From NCBI RefSeq assembly GCF_025137375.1, contig NZ_CP073720.1, positions 3,558,501-3,622,500 on the forward strand: a stretch of 64,000 bases of DNA, given 5' to 3'. The notes beneath the pieces were generated by a model. It was not told the DNA's origin and made no database searches. It worked only from the letters and a program-made list of their open reading frames with translations. Made by a program: the position numbers and the translations under genes. The DNA is from Dactylosporangium fulvum (GTDB lineage Bacteria > Actinomycetota > Actinomycetes > Mycobacteriales > Micromonosporaceae). Each line of letters opens with the position of its first letter. Position 1 is the first letter of the stretch. Of this stretch, positions 1 through 8,230 are shown one piece after another.

Positions 1-358
1 TGAGCATCGGGGTGATCCCGCGCTCCAGCAGGCCGTCGACGAGCCGGTCGTAGAAGTCGAGGCCGGCCGGGTTGACCGGACCGGTGCCGGCCGGGATGAC
101 GCGGGGCCAGGCGACCGAGAAGCGGTACGCCCCGACGCCGAGATCCCGCAGCAGGTCGAGGTCCTCGCGCCAGCGGTGGTAGTGGTCGCAGGCGATGTCG
201 CCAGTGTCGCCGCGGAGCACCGCTCCGGGGGTGTGGCTGAAGGTGTCCCAGATGGACGATCCGCGGCCGTCTTCGGCGACGGCGCCCTCGATCTGGTACG
301 CGGCGGTGGCCGCACCCCACAGAAAACCGTCGGGAAAACGTACGGAAGGCTCGGGCAT
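1..358 (-). CDS. GH1 family beta-glucosidase, N-terminal part (runs off the left edge)
   Basis: About 119 codons are present and the gene continues beyond base 1. The start [20 protein letters not shown] and the following YQIEGA, WDTF and YHRW-ED segments are the classic N-terminus of glycoside hydrolase family 1, which hydrolyses beta-glucosides with retention of configuration. The ATG at 358 is preceded by AAGGAA on the minus strand. It lies 32 bp after the ABC permease stop, so it is probably the last gene of the sugar-uptake operon and acts in the cytoplasm on the imported glycoside. The catalytic glutamates lie outside the window. Family assignment is secure; substrate is unknown. Confidence 0.93.
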   Translation of the reverse strand, partial: MPEPSVRFPDGFLWGAATAAYQIEGAVAEDGRGSSIWDTFSHTPGAVLRGDTGDIACDHYHRWREDLDLLRDLGVGAYRFSVAWPRVIPAGTGPVNPAGLDFYDRLVDGLLERGITPML

Positions 359-390
359 GGTGGTTCCTTGTGTTCGCAGGGATGGGCTGA

Positions 391-1551
391 CTAGTCGGCG
401 GCGCCGCGGGCGAGGCGCCGGCGGCGGCTCACCGCGTCGAGCACGACGGCGACGACGAGGATGACGCCAGTGGCGACGTTTTTCACGGCGGCCGACTCGC
501 CCAGCAGGTCGAGGCCGTTCTGCACGCTGCCGACGACGAGCGCGCCGAGGATCGCGTGGTAGATCCGGCCGCGGCCGCCGAAGAGGCTGGTCCCGCCGAT
601 CACGGCCGCCGCGATCGCGTTGAGCTGCAGGGTCCCGCCGCCGAGCGCGTTAGAGGCGGAGAACTGCCGGGATGCTTCGACGACGCCGGCCAGGGCGGCG
701 ATCGCGGAGACGAGCACGAAGACGATGACGACGGTCCGGGCGACCGGGATGCCGGCGCGGCGGGCCGCCTCCCGGTTGCCGCCGATCGCGGTGACGTGCC
801 GGCCGAAGGTGGTCCCGGTCATCAGCACGCCCGCCCCGCCCGCCAGGGCCAGCAGGAGCACGAAGACCCAGGGGATGCCGAAATACGAGTTCAGCAGCCA
901 CGTGACCGCGACAACGAGGACCGCCACACCGGACACCGCGATGGCCTCGGTGAGGCGCGTCGGGTTGGCCAGGCCGTGCCGGGCGCGGCGGGCGCGCCGC
1001 AGTGCCCGCAGGCCCGCGTAGCCCGCGACGACGAGCAGCGCGAGCACCCACCCGAAGGCCGGCACGACGTAGCTCGACGCGATCGACCGGATCGCGGTGT
1101 CCCGGATCGGGATCTGCCCGCCGTCGCCGACCAGGGCGAGCTGGGCACCCTGCCAGACGAGCAGGCCGGCGAGCGTGATGATGAACGACGGGATCGCCGC
1201 CGAGGTGATGACCAGGCCATGCACGAGGCCGACCGCGGCGCCGGTGAGCAGGGCCGCGGTCACGGCGAGCCAGGCGGGCGCACCGTGGTCGGCGATCAGC
1301 CGGGCCAGGACCGCTGCGCTGACGCCGGCGACGGCACCGACCGACAGGTCGATCTCGCCGAGGATGAGCACCATCACCATGCCGACCGCGAGCGTGCCGA
1401 GCACCGCGATCTGCAGCAGGAGGTTGGACAGGTTCCGCGCGGACAGGAAGTTGTCGTTGAGGGCCTGGAAGAGGCCCCAGACCAGGACCAGTCCGACCAG
1501 GACGGTGGTGGTTCCGGTCAGCCGGACGGCTGGCCTGCGCACAACGCTCAC
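391..1551 (-). CDS. Sugar ABC transporter permease (RbsC/XylH type)
   Basis: A 386-residue polytopic membrane protein with about ten hydrophobic segments. The stretches [16 protein letters not shown] and the late [22 protein letters not shown] segment are hallmarks of the ribose/xylose-type (CUT2) permeases. I chose the GTG at 1551 because it overlaps the ATPase stop as GTGA, implying translational coupling; the frame is open further upstream but there it only shadows the ATPase gene. Together with the binding protein and ATPase it forms an importer in the cytoplasmic membrane. The insertion between the middle membrane segments resembles XylH more than RbsC; the actual sugar is not determinable. 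Confidence 0.92.
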   Translation of the reverse strand: MSVVRRPAVRLTGTTTVLVGLVLVWGLFQALNDNFLSARNLSNLLLQIAVLGTLAVGMVMVLILGEIDLSVGAVAGVSAAVLARLIADHGAPAWLAVTAALLTGAAVGLVHGLVITSAAIPSFIITLAGLLVWQGAQLALVGDGGQIPIRDTAIRSIASSYVVPAFGWVLALLVVAGYAGLRALRRARRARHGLANPTRLTEAIAVSGVAVLVVAVTWLLNSYFGIPWVFVLLLALAGGAGVLMTGTTFGRHVTAIGGNREAARRAGIPVARTVVIVFVLVSAIAALAGVVEASRQFSASNALGGGTLQLNAIAAAVIGGTSLFGGRGRIYHAILGALVVGSVQNGLDLLGESAAVKNVATGVILVVAVVLDAVSRRRRLARGAAD

Positions 1552-2303
1552 AGGCGTTCGTCCTTCCGCTCGCGGCTGCCGGTGATGGCGGCGACCACGT
1601 CGTCGGTGGTGTCGCGGCCGGGCCGGAACTCGCCGGCGTTGCGGCCGAGCCGGAGCACGGTGATCCGGTCGGCGACCGCGAAGACGTCGGCCATGTTGTG
1701 CGAGATGACCGCGACGGCCAGGCCGCGGTCGCGCAGGCGGCGGATGAGGTCGTACACCATGGCCGTCTGCGCCACTCCGAGCGCGGCGGTGGGCTCGTCG
1801 AGCAGCACGATCCGGGAGCCCCACAGCGCGGCCCGGCTGACCGCGATGGCCTGGCGCTGACCGCCGGACAGCGCCGCGACCGGCTTGTCGAGGTCCGGCA
1901 GGTGCGCCGCCAGGTCGGCGACGACCGCGGCGGCGTGCGCCTGCATCGCCTCCCGGTCCAGCAGTAGCGAACCCCGGCGCCGCCGCTCCCGGCCGAGGTA
2001 CAGGTTGGCGGTCACGTCGAGGTTGTCGCACAGCGCCAGGTCCTGGTAGACGGTCTCGATGCCCAGCGCCGAGGCCTCCGCCGGCGAGCCGATGGTGACC
2101 GGCTCGCCATCGAGCAGGATCTGTCCCGCGTCGATGCGGTGGGTGCCGGCGATCGCCTTGACGAGGGTGGACTTGCCGGCCCCGTTGTCGCCGACCAGGG
2201 CCACCACCTCGCCGGCGGTGGCCGTGAAGTCGACGTCGGTGAGCGCCGCGACCTGCCCGTACCGCTTGACGACGCCGCGGAGCTCGAGGGTCGGGGGGCT
2301 CAC
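1548..2303 (-). CDS. Sugar ABC transporter ATP-binding protein (single-domain, XylG-like)
   Basis: A 251-residue ABC ATPase. Walker A GDNGAGKST is at about residues 38-46, the signature LSGGQRQ and Walker B IVLLDEPTAAL follow, and a switch histidine lies in VISHN. RbsA/XylG proteins of enteric bacteria are double-domain; this is a single domain as in actinobacterial XylFGH-type systems. The GTG at 2303 gives a 4-bp GTGA overlap with the binding-protein gene, the same junction style as at the next gene; a GTG at 2312 is an alternative. It powers uptake through the adjacent permease. Confidence 0.92.
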   Translation of the reverse strand: MSPPTLELRGVVKRYGQVAALTDVDFTATAGEVVALVGDNGAGKSTLVKAIAGTHRIDAGQILLDGEPVTIGSPAEASALGIETVYQDLALCDNLDVTANLYLGRERRRRGSLLLDREAMQAHAAAVVADLAAHLPDLDKPVAALSGGQRQAIAVSRAALWGSRIVLLDEPTAALGVAQTAMVYDLIRRLRDRGLAVAVISHNMADVFAVADRITVLRLGRNAGEFRPGRDTTDDVVAAITGSRERKDERL

Positions 2304-3385
2304 AGGCTGCACTTGTCGGCCGCCAGTCCCGCGCAGATCTTGTCTTTCGTGGTGTACCCGTCCTTGATGACCACGTCGGCGATGTTCTCCCGGGTGACGG
2401 CCACCGGGTCGAGCAGTACGGCCGGGACCTTGCCGGTGCCGTTGTCGACGGTGCTGGTGGTCAGCTGCGCGGCGCCGGCGGTGTCGCCCTTGGCCAGCGC
2501 CACCGCGATCTTCGCGGCCGCCGTCGCCTCGGCACGGATCGACTTGTAGACCGTCATCGACTGGTTGCCGGCCATGATGTTGCCGAGCCCGGCGTCGGTC
2601 GCGTCCTGGCCGGTCACCAGGACCTTGCCGTTGAGCTTGCGGGCGGTGAGCGCGGTGATGACCGCGTTGGCCAGGCCGTCGTTGGGCGCGATCACGCCCT
2701 GCACGTCGTCGTTGAGCTTGGTCAGTCCCTGCTCCATCGCCGCCTGGCCCTTGGCCGGGTCGAAGCCGGGGGTGTCGGACTCGTATCCGAGCTTGAGCCG
2801 GCCGGACTGGAACGCCGGGTCGAGGACCTTGTGCGCACCGGCCTTGAACGCCCGGCCCGGCGCCGACGTGATGTCCCCGTTGATCATCGCGACCGTGGCG
2901 CCCGGCGGTAGCTTGTCCAGCAGGTACTGGCCCTGCAACTCGCCGACCTTCTCGTTCTGGAAGGAGACGTAGGCGGCGGGCACCGCACCCTCGATCGCCC
3001 CGTCGTAGGCGACGACCTTGGCGCCGGCGGCGTCGGCCTTGGCCACGATCGCCGCGCCGGCCTCGGCGGTGAACGGGCTGACCACGATCACCTTGGCGCC
3101 GTTGGTCAGCGCGGACTCGGCCTGCTGTAGCTGGACGGCGGCGTCGCCTTGGGCGTTGTTGGCGATCACCTTGATGCTGGGGTCGATGGCCTTCACAGCC
3201 TCCTCGAAGTACGGCTTGTCCTTGCTCTCGAAGCGGTCGGCGCAGGTCGAGCAGGGCATCAGAAACGCGATGGAGAGGTCCTTGGTGGGCCCGCCCGGCT
3301 GGTCAGCGGCCGGTGATCCCTGCGTGCAGGCGGTGGTGGCCAGGGCTAACGCCAGGGCGGCGGGGGCGAGCAGTCGTCGCAGCAT
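2300..3385 (-). CDS. Sugar-binding lipoprotein of ABC transporter (periplasmic-binding-protein-1 fold)
   Basis: 361 residues with a lipoprotein signal: basic MLRR, a hydrophobic Ala/Leu core and a lipid-attachment Cys at position 20 (ATTAC). The mature part begins near ISIAFLMPCSTCADRFESKD-like sequence and contains QQAESALTNGAKVIVVSPF, typical of XylF/RbsB receptors. ATG 3385 has AAAGGA upstream. It would be anchored on the outer face of the membrane, capture the sugar and hand it to the permease. First gene after the ROK regulator (81-bp gap), likely sharing or following its transcript. Confidence 0.93.
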   Translation of the reverse strand: MLRRLLAPAALALALATTACTQGSPAADQPGGPTKDLSIAFLMPCSTCADRFESKDKPYFEEAVKAIDPSIKVIANNAQGDAAVQLQQAESALTNGAKVIVVSPFTAEAGAAIVAKADAAGAKVVAYDGAIEGAVPAAYVSFQNEKVGELQGQYLLDKLPPGATVAMINGDITSAPGRAFKAGAHKVLDPAFQSGRLKLGYESDTPGFDPAKGQAAMEQGLTKLNDDVQGVIAPNDGLANAVITALTARKLNGKVLVTGQDATDAGLGNIMAGNQSMTVYKSIRAEATAAAKIAVALAKGDTAGAAQLTTSTVDNGTGKVPAVLLDPVAVTRENIADVVIKDGYTTKDKICAGLAADKCSL

Positions 3386-3466
3386 GGGGTGTCCTTTCGG
3401 CAGATGTGCGGGTGTGTTTCACCGCGCCACCGGTTCGGCCAGCGGCGGGCGGGGGGTGTGTGCTGT

Positions 3467-4672
3467 TCAGGCGGTGAGGGTCAGGCGCTCGACGCCGGCG
3501 CCGGACTCGATGAGCTGGCTGATCGGCAGCGTGGCCGCGCCGAGGGCGGCCGCCTCGGGACCGAGCTGGGAGCGCACGAGGACGACCTCGCTGCCCGGCT
3601 GGTCGAGGGCGAAGGCGCGCACGGCGGCCTGCAGGTCGCCGAGCAGCTCGGCGGCGATCCGGTCGCCGAACCAGCCGCCGACGATGATCTTCTCCGGGTT
3701 GTACAGGTTGACCAGGTTCGACAGGGCGAGCCCCAGATGCCGGACCAGGCCGTCGATCGCCCGCTGCGCGGCGGGATCGCCGTCGCGCCAGGTGGTGAGG
3801 ATCGCCTCGACGCCCTCGGTCTCGCGGCCGAGCCACGACTCGTCGGGCCCCCGCCACTGGTTCAGCACGGCCGACGCGCCGACGAAGGTCTCGACGCACC
3901 CGGCGCGCCCGCACCGGCAGTGCGGGCCGTCCAGGCTGATCTTCGTGTGGCCCCACTCGCCGGCGCTGCTAGACGAGCCGCGGTAGAGCCGACCGTCGGT
4001 GATGATCCCAGCCCCGGCGCCCTCACCGATCAGCACCATGACCGCGTGGTCAGCGTCGCGGGCCGCGCCATACCATGCCTCGGCCTGGGTGGTCGACTTG
4101 GCGCCGTTGTCGATGTAGGCCGGGATGCCGAGGTGGTCGCCGAACCCGGCGAAGTCGACGCCGTGCCAGCCGACGACCTCGGCGTGCACCAGCTGCCGGT
4201 CCTCCTCCACGATGCCCGGCACACCGAGCCCGAGGCCGACCACCCGCCGACTGTCCACGCCGAGCTCGGCCAGCATCGAGACGACCTGGTCGGTGATCGC
4301 CGTGCTGGCCTCGCCGACCTCGATGCGGCGACCCTTGAAGGGGTACACGCGGGTCGCGAGCCGGTTGAGGCCGAGGTCGAAGACGTCGACGCCGATCTGG
4401 GTCTCGCCGACGTCCGCGCCGATGACCAGCCCGGCGTCGTGGGCGATCCGCACGATTGCGCGGCGCCGGCCGCCCTCGGAGTCGAGGAATCCCTCCTCGC
4501 GCACGGTGCCCTCGGCAAGAAGCTCGTTCATCAGGTTGGTCACGGTGGCGGCCGACAGGCCGGTCGCCGCCCCCACCTCGCTGCGCGACGTGGGGCCGTT
4601 GAGCCAGACATGCCGCAGGATCAACGCGCGATTACGCCGCCGCACGTCCCTGACCGAAGCCTTCTTCGCCAC
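3467..4672 (-). CDS. ROK family transcriptional regulator
   Basis: 401 residues. The N-terminus (about residues 10-65) is a winged helix-turn-helix with NRALILRHVW and SRSEVGAATGLSAATVTNL; the rest is a ROK (NagC/XylR-type) sugar-kinase fold including the zinc motif CxCGxxGCxE near residues 247-256. I chose GTG 4672 because GGAGAG lies just upstream; the frame is open for another 119 codons upstream without family resemblance. ROK repressors usually bind AT-rich operators and are released by a sugar. Its position directly upstream of the transporter genes on the same strand suggests it controls them and itself. Confidence 0.93.
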   Translation of the reverse strand: MAKKASVRDVRRRNRALILRHVWLNGPTSRSEVGAATGLSAATVTNLMNELLAEGTVREEGFLDSEGGRRRAIVRIAHDAGLVIGADVGETQIGVDVFDLGLNRLATRVYPFKGRRIEVGEASTAITDQVVSMLAELGVDSRRVVGLGLGVPGIVEEDRQLVHAEVVGWHGVDFAGFGDHLGIPAYIDNGAKSTTQAEAWYGAARDADHAVMVLIGEGAGAGIITDGRLYRGSSSSAGEWGHTKISLDGPHCRCGRAGCVETFVGASAVLNQWRGPDESWLGRETEGVEAILTTWRDGDPAAQRAIDGLVRHLGLALSNLVNLYNPEKIIVGGWFGDRIAAELLGDLQAAVRAFALDQPGSEVVLVRSQLGPEAAALGAATLPISQLIESGAGVERLTLTA

Positions 4673-4687
4673 CAGCTCTCCAACCCT

Positions 4688-4720
4688 TAGTTCAATGTTT
4701 GTTTTATAGTCTGAAAAAAG
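4688..4720 (-). promoter_or_regulatory. AT-rich promoter/operator region of the ROK gene
   Basis: The only strongly AT-rich stretch in this neighbourhood lies just upstream of the ROK start. On the minus strand it contains TATAAA (4708-4703), placed suitably as a -10 element for a short leader carrying the GGAGAG ribosome site. ROK operators in actinobacteria are typically AT-rich inverted repeats, so autoregulation here is plausible; I could not define a clean palindrome. Confidence 0.45.
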
Positions 4721-4801
4721 TGCCGGCACAAGTCCTCGGGCTCGTTGATCCAGGCGGGTTGTGTAACGGCGGGGGCGGTTGACGGCTGAGGCGGAGCCCT
4801 T

Positions 4802-4831
4802 CCCGCTGCCGGCGCGAGTGCCGGCAGCGGG
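4802..4831. terminator. Strong GC hairpin between ROK gene and NmrA-like gene
   Basis: A perfect 12-bp stem (CCCGCTGCCGGC / GCCGGCAGCGGG) with a 6-base loop. It sits in a 375-bp gap downstream of the leftward NmrA-like gene and upstream of the ROK promoter, so it can insulate the two units. There is no T-run, which is common for actinobacterial terminators. The rest of the gap (4721-5047) holds no gene I can support. Confidence 0.6.
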
Positions 4832-5047
4832 CCTGCCCGATCTTCCCGGTCGCCGGTCAGGGCTGGATGTCGTCCAGGCCCTCCGGAGGGAACTCTCCGG
4901 CCGGCGAGTGGGAGCTCGATGAGCACGGAGAGTTACTTCTTTGCGAGCGGTGGGTTCGCCGGTGAGGGCGGCAGTTGCGGTTTGGTCCGACCCTGATCCT
5001 GCTCCGTGACCGCACACCGGCATCAGCACGTCCGGACATCGGCTACT

Positions 5048-5953
5048 TCAGTTGCTGGAAGTCGCGATGGATCGGATCGCGGCTGCGTCTTCCCTGGCCA
5101 GCCAGGTGTCGAAATCCATCAGGCCCGGGTACAGAGCGCGCAGCGCTGGAATGTCGGCCCGGTATCCCTGTTCGTTGAACCACTCGTGCGCGATCGCGGC
5201 GTGCCCGTTGCGCTCGCGGATCTGCTCTATCGGGATCTGCATGTATGGCAGGGGTCGGCCGATCGCCTGCGAGATCGCGGCGGCGATCCGGACCGGCGTG
5301 AGCTCGTCCCCGGCGATCTCGAGCGCCTGTCCAAGGTAGCGGTCGGGTTCGGCGAATGCGAGCGCGGCGAACGCGCCGACGTCGTGCACGGCGATGATCT
5401 GCTGGGGTACCGCGGCCTTGAGCGCGCTCGACAACGTGCCGTTGCGCAGGTAGTAGCCGCCGGTGAAGTTCTCCATGAAAGACACCGGCCGCAGTACCGT
5501 CGCGGGCAGCCCGAGCCTCTGGATGTGCTGTTCGATCCGCCATTTGCTGTCGTGGTTACGGGGTATGACGCCGGTGCGCCGGTCCGCACCTCCCACCGAG
5601 GAGAACACGAAGTGCCCGACGTGGGCGGCGTGCGCGGCTTCGGCCACGTTGACACCCCAGCGGACCTCGTCATTCGCAGTGAAGGCGGCCCCGGTGCTGG
5701 GGGAACCGACCGTGGGCTGGACGCTGAACACCCCGTACACGTCGCGCATCGCGGCCGCCAGCGAAGCGGTGTCTTCCATGTCGCCGCGGACCAGCCGCGC
5801 GCCCGCTGCCGCTAACCGGCTGGCTGGCGCAGCATGGGTGTCCCGAACCAGGGCCCGCACCTGCCAGCCGTCGGCGAGCAGGTGACGTGCTGCGGCGCCA
5901 CCCTGCTTTCCGGTCGCCCCTACCACCAGGACGGGCTTGTCCGCCTTGTCCAT
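5048..5953 (-). CDS. NmrA family NAD(P)-binding protein
   Basis: 301 residues of the atypical short-chain dehydrogenase class. The nucleotide-binding VVGATGKQGGAAARHL is at residues 9-24, followed by NmrA-type segments such as VRGDMEDTASLAAAM, FSSVGGADR and LRPVSFMENF. ATG 5953 has GGGAGG at good distance. Members act as redox sensors or as NAD(P)H-dependent reductases; no catalytic Tyr-Lys pair is obvious. It is divergent from a TetR gene with operator-like repeats between, so it is probably the repressor's target. Confidence 0.88.
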   Translation of the reverse strand: MDKADKPVLVVGATGKQGGAAARHLLADGWQVRALVRDTHAAPASRLAAAGARLVRGDMEDTASLAAAMRDVYGVFSVQPTVGSPSTGAAFTANDEVRWGVNVAEAAHAAHVGHFVFSSVGGADRRTGVIPRNHDSKWRIEQHIQRLGLPATVLRPVSFMENFTGGYYLRNGTLSSALKAAVPQQIIAVHDVGAFAALAFAEPDRYLGQALEIAGDELTPVRIAAAISQAIGRPLPYMQIPIEQIRERNGHAAIAHEWFNEQGYRADIPALRALYPGLMDFDTWLAREDAAAIRSIATSSN

Positions 5954-5986
5954 GCGTACCTCCCGCTGACCGAGTCACCGCATAAA

Positions 5987-6033
5987 CGGGAGGCCCTCCC
6001 GGTTACGCTGGATACGATACGGGAGGCCATCCC
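5987..6033. promoter_or_regulatory. Tandem TetR operator candidates and divergent promoter
   Basis: Two copies of a GGGAGGCC-TCCC element lie between the divergent genes: CGGGAGGCCCTCCCG at 5987-6001 (palindromic apart from its centre) and CGGGAGGCCATCCC at 6020-6033. A TACGAT -10-like hexamer at 6013-6018 lies between them, so a repressor bound at both would block transcription of the TetR gene and probably of the NmrA-like gene. Confidence 0.6.
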
Positions 6034-6056
6034 ACTTAGCCAAGGGAGCGCAGATC

Positions 6057-6695
6057 GTGGCGGCCCGCACACCTCCGACATCGACGCGCCTCGCCATGCG
6101 TGCCGACGCCCAGCGCAACTACCAGAGGCTGCTTGCCGCGGCAAGCGTCACGGTCGCGGAGCAGGGGGCCGAGGCGTCCATGGAGGAGATCGCCCGGCGT
6201 GCCGGCCTCGGTTCCACCACCCTGCATCGACACTTCCCCACCCGGCAGGCCATGCTGGAAGCGGTCTTCCAAGATCGGATCGAGTCCCTGTGCGCCAAAG
6301 CACGCGAACTGCTCACCGATCCGGCGCCGGACGCCGCCCTGATCACCTGGCTTCGCGCCTTCGTCGCACACGCTGCGACCCAGCGCGGCCTGGCCGCCGC
6401 GCTCACCACGGCTGACGGAGGCGAGGAGCCGCCGCAGGACGAGACCTGCCGCACGATGATTCGGGCCGCGGGAGCCAAGCTGCTGGCCCGCGCCCAGCAA
6501 GCCGGCTCCGTCCGCCGTGACCTCACCATCGGTACGCTGCTCACGCTGGTCAACGCGATAGCCCTGATCACCGAACGGCGACCGGACGGCGCCGAGCAAG
6601 CCGACCAGCTTCTCGATGTCGTCATCGGCGGCATCCATCGCGAAACCAGCACGGGCCGATCGCCGCGAGCCGCCCACCGGCAGCGGCCTGCCTGA
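6057..6695 (+). CDS. TetR family transcriptional regulator
   Basis: 212 residues. The N-terminal helix-turn-helix runs from about residue 20 to 65, with MEEIARRAGLGSTTLHRHFP the recognition region, followed by an all-helical ligand domain of usual TetR length. GTG 6057 was chosen for the AAGGGAG upstream; an internal ATG at codon 14 is possible. It is divergent from the NmrA-like gene, the common arrangement for a repressor and its target. The ligand is unknown. Confidence 0.92.
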   Translation: MAARTPPTSTRLAMRADAQRNYQRLLAAASVTVAEQGAEASMEEIARRAGLGSTTLHRHFPTRQAMLEAVFQDRIESLCAKARELLTDPAPDAALITWLRAFVAHAATQRGLAAALTTADGGEEPPQDETCRTMIRAAGAKLLARAQQAGSVRRDLTIGTLLTLVNAIALITERRPDGAEQADQLLDVVIGGIHRETSTGRSPRAAHRQRPA

Positions 6696-6750
6696 GCCGG
6701 TACCGTCGGCGGGCGGTCAGCCGCCGGGAAGCGCGCGGAGCGGGCACGAT

Positions 6751-6865
6751 CTACTGCACGTTCCACCCCACGCACCGGCGAAGGTTCTGCCAAAACCGGT
6801 CCAGCAGCCGCGGGAAACTGATCGCGTCCCACGCCGCCCGCCGATAGTCATACGCGCGTACGACG
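6751..6865 (-). pseudogene. RepSA-type replication initiator fragment
   Basis: About 37 codons read YDYRRAAWDAISFPRLLDR then FWQNLRRCVGWNVQ, directly followed by TAG. This matches, from memory of the family, the conserved block of the replication initiator found in actinobacterial integrative and conjugative elements and pSAM2-like plasmids, where the sequence continues YFAAVEPQ. Both ends are missing. It marks a vanished mobile element; the serine recombinase 1.4 kb away may be from the same one, but that is inference. Confidence 0.6.
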
Positions 6866-6889
6866 CAAGGTCGGGAACACTCCTGGGCA

Positions 6890-7137
6890 TTACGAGCCGC
6901 TGGCCGGCCCGGCCCGGGCGGGCTGTTCGCCGAGTTGGGTGAGAAGCCGTTCGACCTGCCGGTGGCTGGTCAGCTCGATGAGCACGGCGTGGCCGCCGTG
7001 GTCGGCGATGCACCGGCGCACCACCGTGCGGGCGTCGAGGTGTGTGCCGGGCAGGTCGAGCAGGCGTCCGAGCCGGTTGGCCAGGACGGTCGTGCCGGCC
7101 CCGCCCGCGCCGATGATCGCGATGCTGCCGCACGCTG
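6890..7137 (-). pseudogene. P-loop (adenylate-kinase-like) ATPase remnant with internal deletion
   Basis: The frame opens with SIAIIGAGGAGTTVLANRLG, the Walker A region and first helix of the 'topology-modulation'/shikimate-kinase-like P-loop proteins, continues LLDLPGTHLDA, and then jumps straight to a C-terminal segment VLIELTSHRQVERLLTQLG. The central hundred or so residues of the family are missing, and no start codon is present in frame near the beginning. TAA at 6892-6890 closes it. I read it as a decayed gene. Confidence 0.6.
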
Positions 7138-7330
7138 TCAGCCCCTGCCCGGCCGTGCCGGGGCGGGCCAGTCGGCCGCCGCGTAGATCTGGCCTGACCG
7201 GAACAGGTCGATCCCGATCTCGGTGTACCGCAGTAACGGCGCCGGTAGCGCGTCCAGCGGCGCCCACCGCAGCTCACGGCACTTGTCAGGTTCGGCAATG
7301 ATCGGTTCGCCGTGCCGGGCGGCGCGACCG
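7138..7330 (-). pseudogene. Nudix hydrolase C-terminal fragment
   Basis: In one frame the minus strand reads IAEPDKCRELRWAPLDALP then YTEIGIDLF, the characteristic C-terminus of actinobacterial Nudix hydrolases, ending TGA at 7140-7138. The Nudix box itself and everything upstream are absent; homology stops near 7330, inside the oppositely oriented membrane-protein gene. The fragment abuts the P-loop remnant, so both were probably neighbours before the deletion. Confidence 0.6.
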
Positions 7331-7803
7331 GGCCGCAGCCCTGGTGGGTTCGGCTGCTACCGCTCGCCGCCGCGGCGGCGAGCGCGCCGGTCGCCGCTAG
7401 CGCCGCGCCGCGCTTCGTCTTCTCCGGCGGCTACTACGACGCAGCCGCAACGGCAATGCCGGCCGCTGCGGTGACACTGCTGATCGGCGGGGCGCTGCTC
7501 GCGCTCGGCCTGGCCGCCCGGCACGACTACCGCGGCGTCTGGGCGCTGCTGATCCTGCTCCCGCCGATCGGAATGCTGGCATTGAACTCGCTCGGTGCGA
7601 TGCTCGACGACAGCGGCCCCGGCAGGCCCGTCACCCCGCCGTGGTCATCCATGGCGGCCGCGTCAGTGCTGGTATTGACGGTCGGCCTGGTTTCGATGCC
7701 GCTGGCCCTCGCGGCGCGGGGCCGACTGCCGTCAGGTGGCCGACCGTTCCACACCGACGCGGGTCGTTGCCCAACCTGCGGCGCGCCCTCAGAGTCGGCG
7801 TAA
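7312..7803 (+). CDS. Small membrane protein of unknown function
   Basis: 163 residues, GTG start at 7312. Four hydrophobic stretches are visible (WVRLLPLAAAAA, AAAVTLLIGGALLALGLA, VWALLILLPPIGMLAL and AAASVLVLTVGLVSMPLAL), with a C-terminal CPTCG. I do not recognise the family. Its 5' end overlaps the Nudix fragment on the other strand, so the start may have been created by the rearrangement. No clear ribosome site is seen. Confidence 0.55.
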   Translation: MPGGATGPQPWWVRLLPLAAAAASAPVAASAAPRFVFSGGYYDAAATAMPAAAVTLLIGGALLALGLAARHDYRGVWALLILLPPIGMLALNSLGAMLDDSGPGRPVTPPWSSMAAASVLVLTVGLVSMPLALAARGRLPSGGRPFHTDAGRCPTCGAPSESA

Positions 7804-8230
7804 TACGCCAGCTCCGGCGCCGGACGGCGGTCCCGAACCACGACCGAGGCGCGGATTCGCGACTCAACGCCGACCGAGTACACGCATATCGGCTAATTAG
7901 CGCTGTCCGGCGCGGCCGCGGTGACACCGTGGGATCCGAACCTTGGCTGCAGCGATGGACCGGCACGGCGTCGCCGTGCATGAGGAAGCGTTGCTGCCAA
8001 AGCTATTGGCGGATCTTGCCCGGTGAAGTTGCCGATGGTGGCTCCTTTCATGACGGAAGCCGGGTTGACGCGGCTTGTCGGCCAGGCGGTGTTCAAGTCG
8101 GCAATGCACCACCCAGAGTTCAGCCCAACGGGTGACAGTCCGGGCGCTCGCACTACCTGTGCGTCATGGCGTGCGCCGATCGGGTCTGAATCGGCAGCGC
8201 AGTATCTTTGCCCGTCGATCGGAGCGGCCG
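7804..8230. other. Intergenic stretch before the serine recombinase
   Basis: 427 bp without a gene I can support. Open frames exist on both strands but show no family resemblance and no ribosome sites. GGAG just before 8231 belongs to the recombinase gene. Confidence 0.5.

Noticed and set aside
556..1860. Very long plus-strand frames opposite the ABC transporter genes
   Set aside because: Composition is Asp/Arg/Gly-rich with no family resemblance; they are antisense shadows of well-supported minus-strand genes, as are similar frames opposite 2300-4672, 12138-13121, 28238-30082 and 61494-63167.
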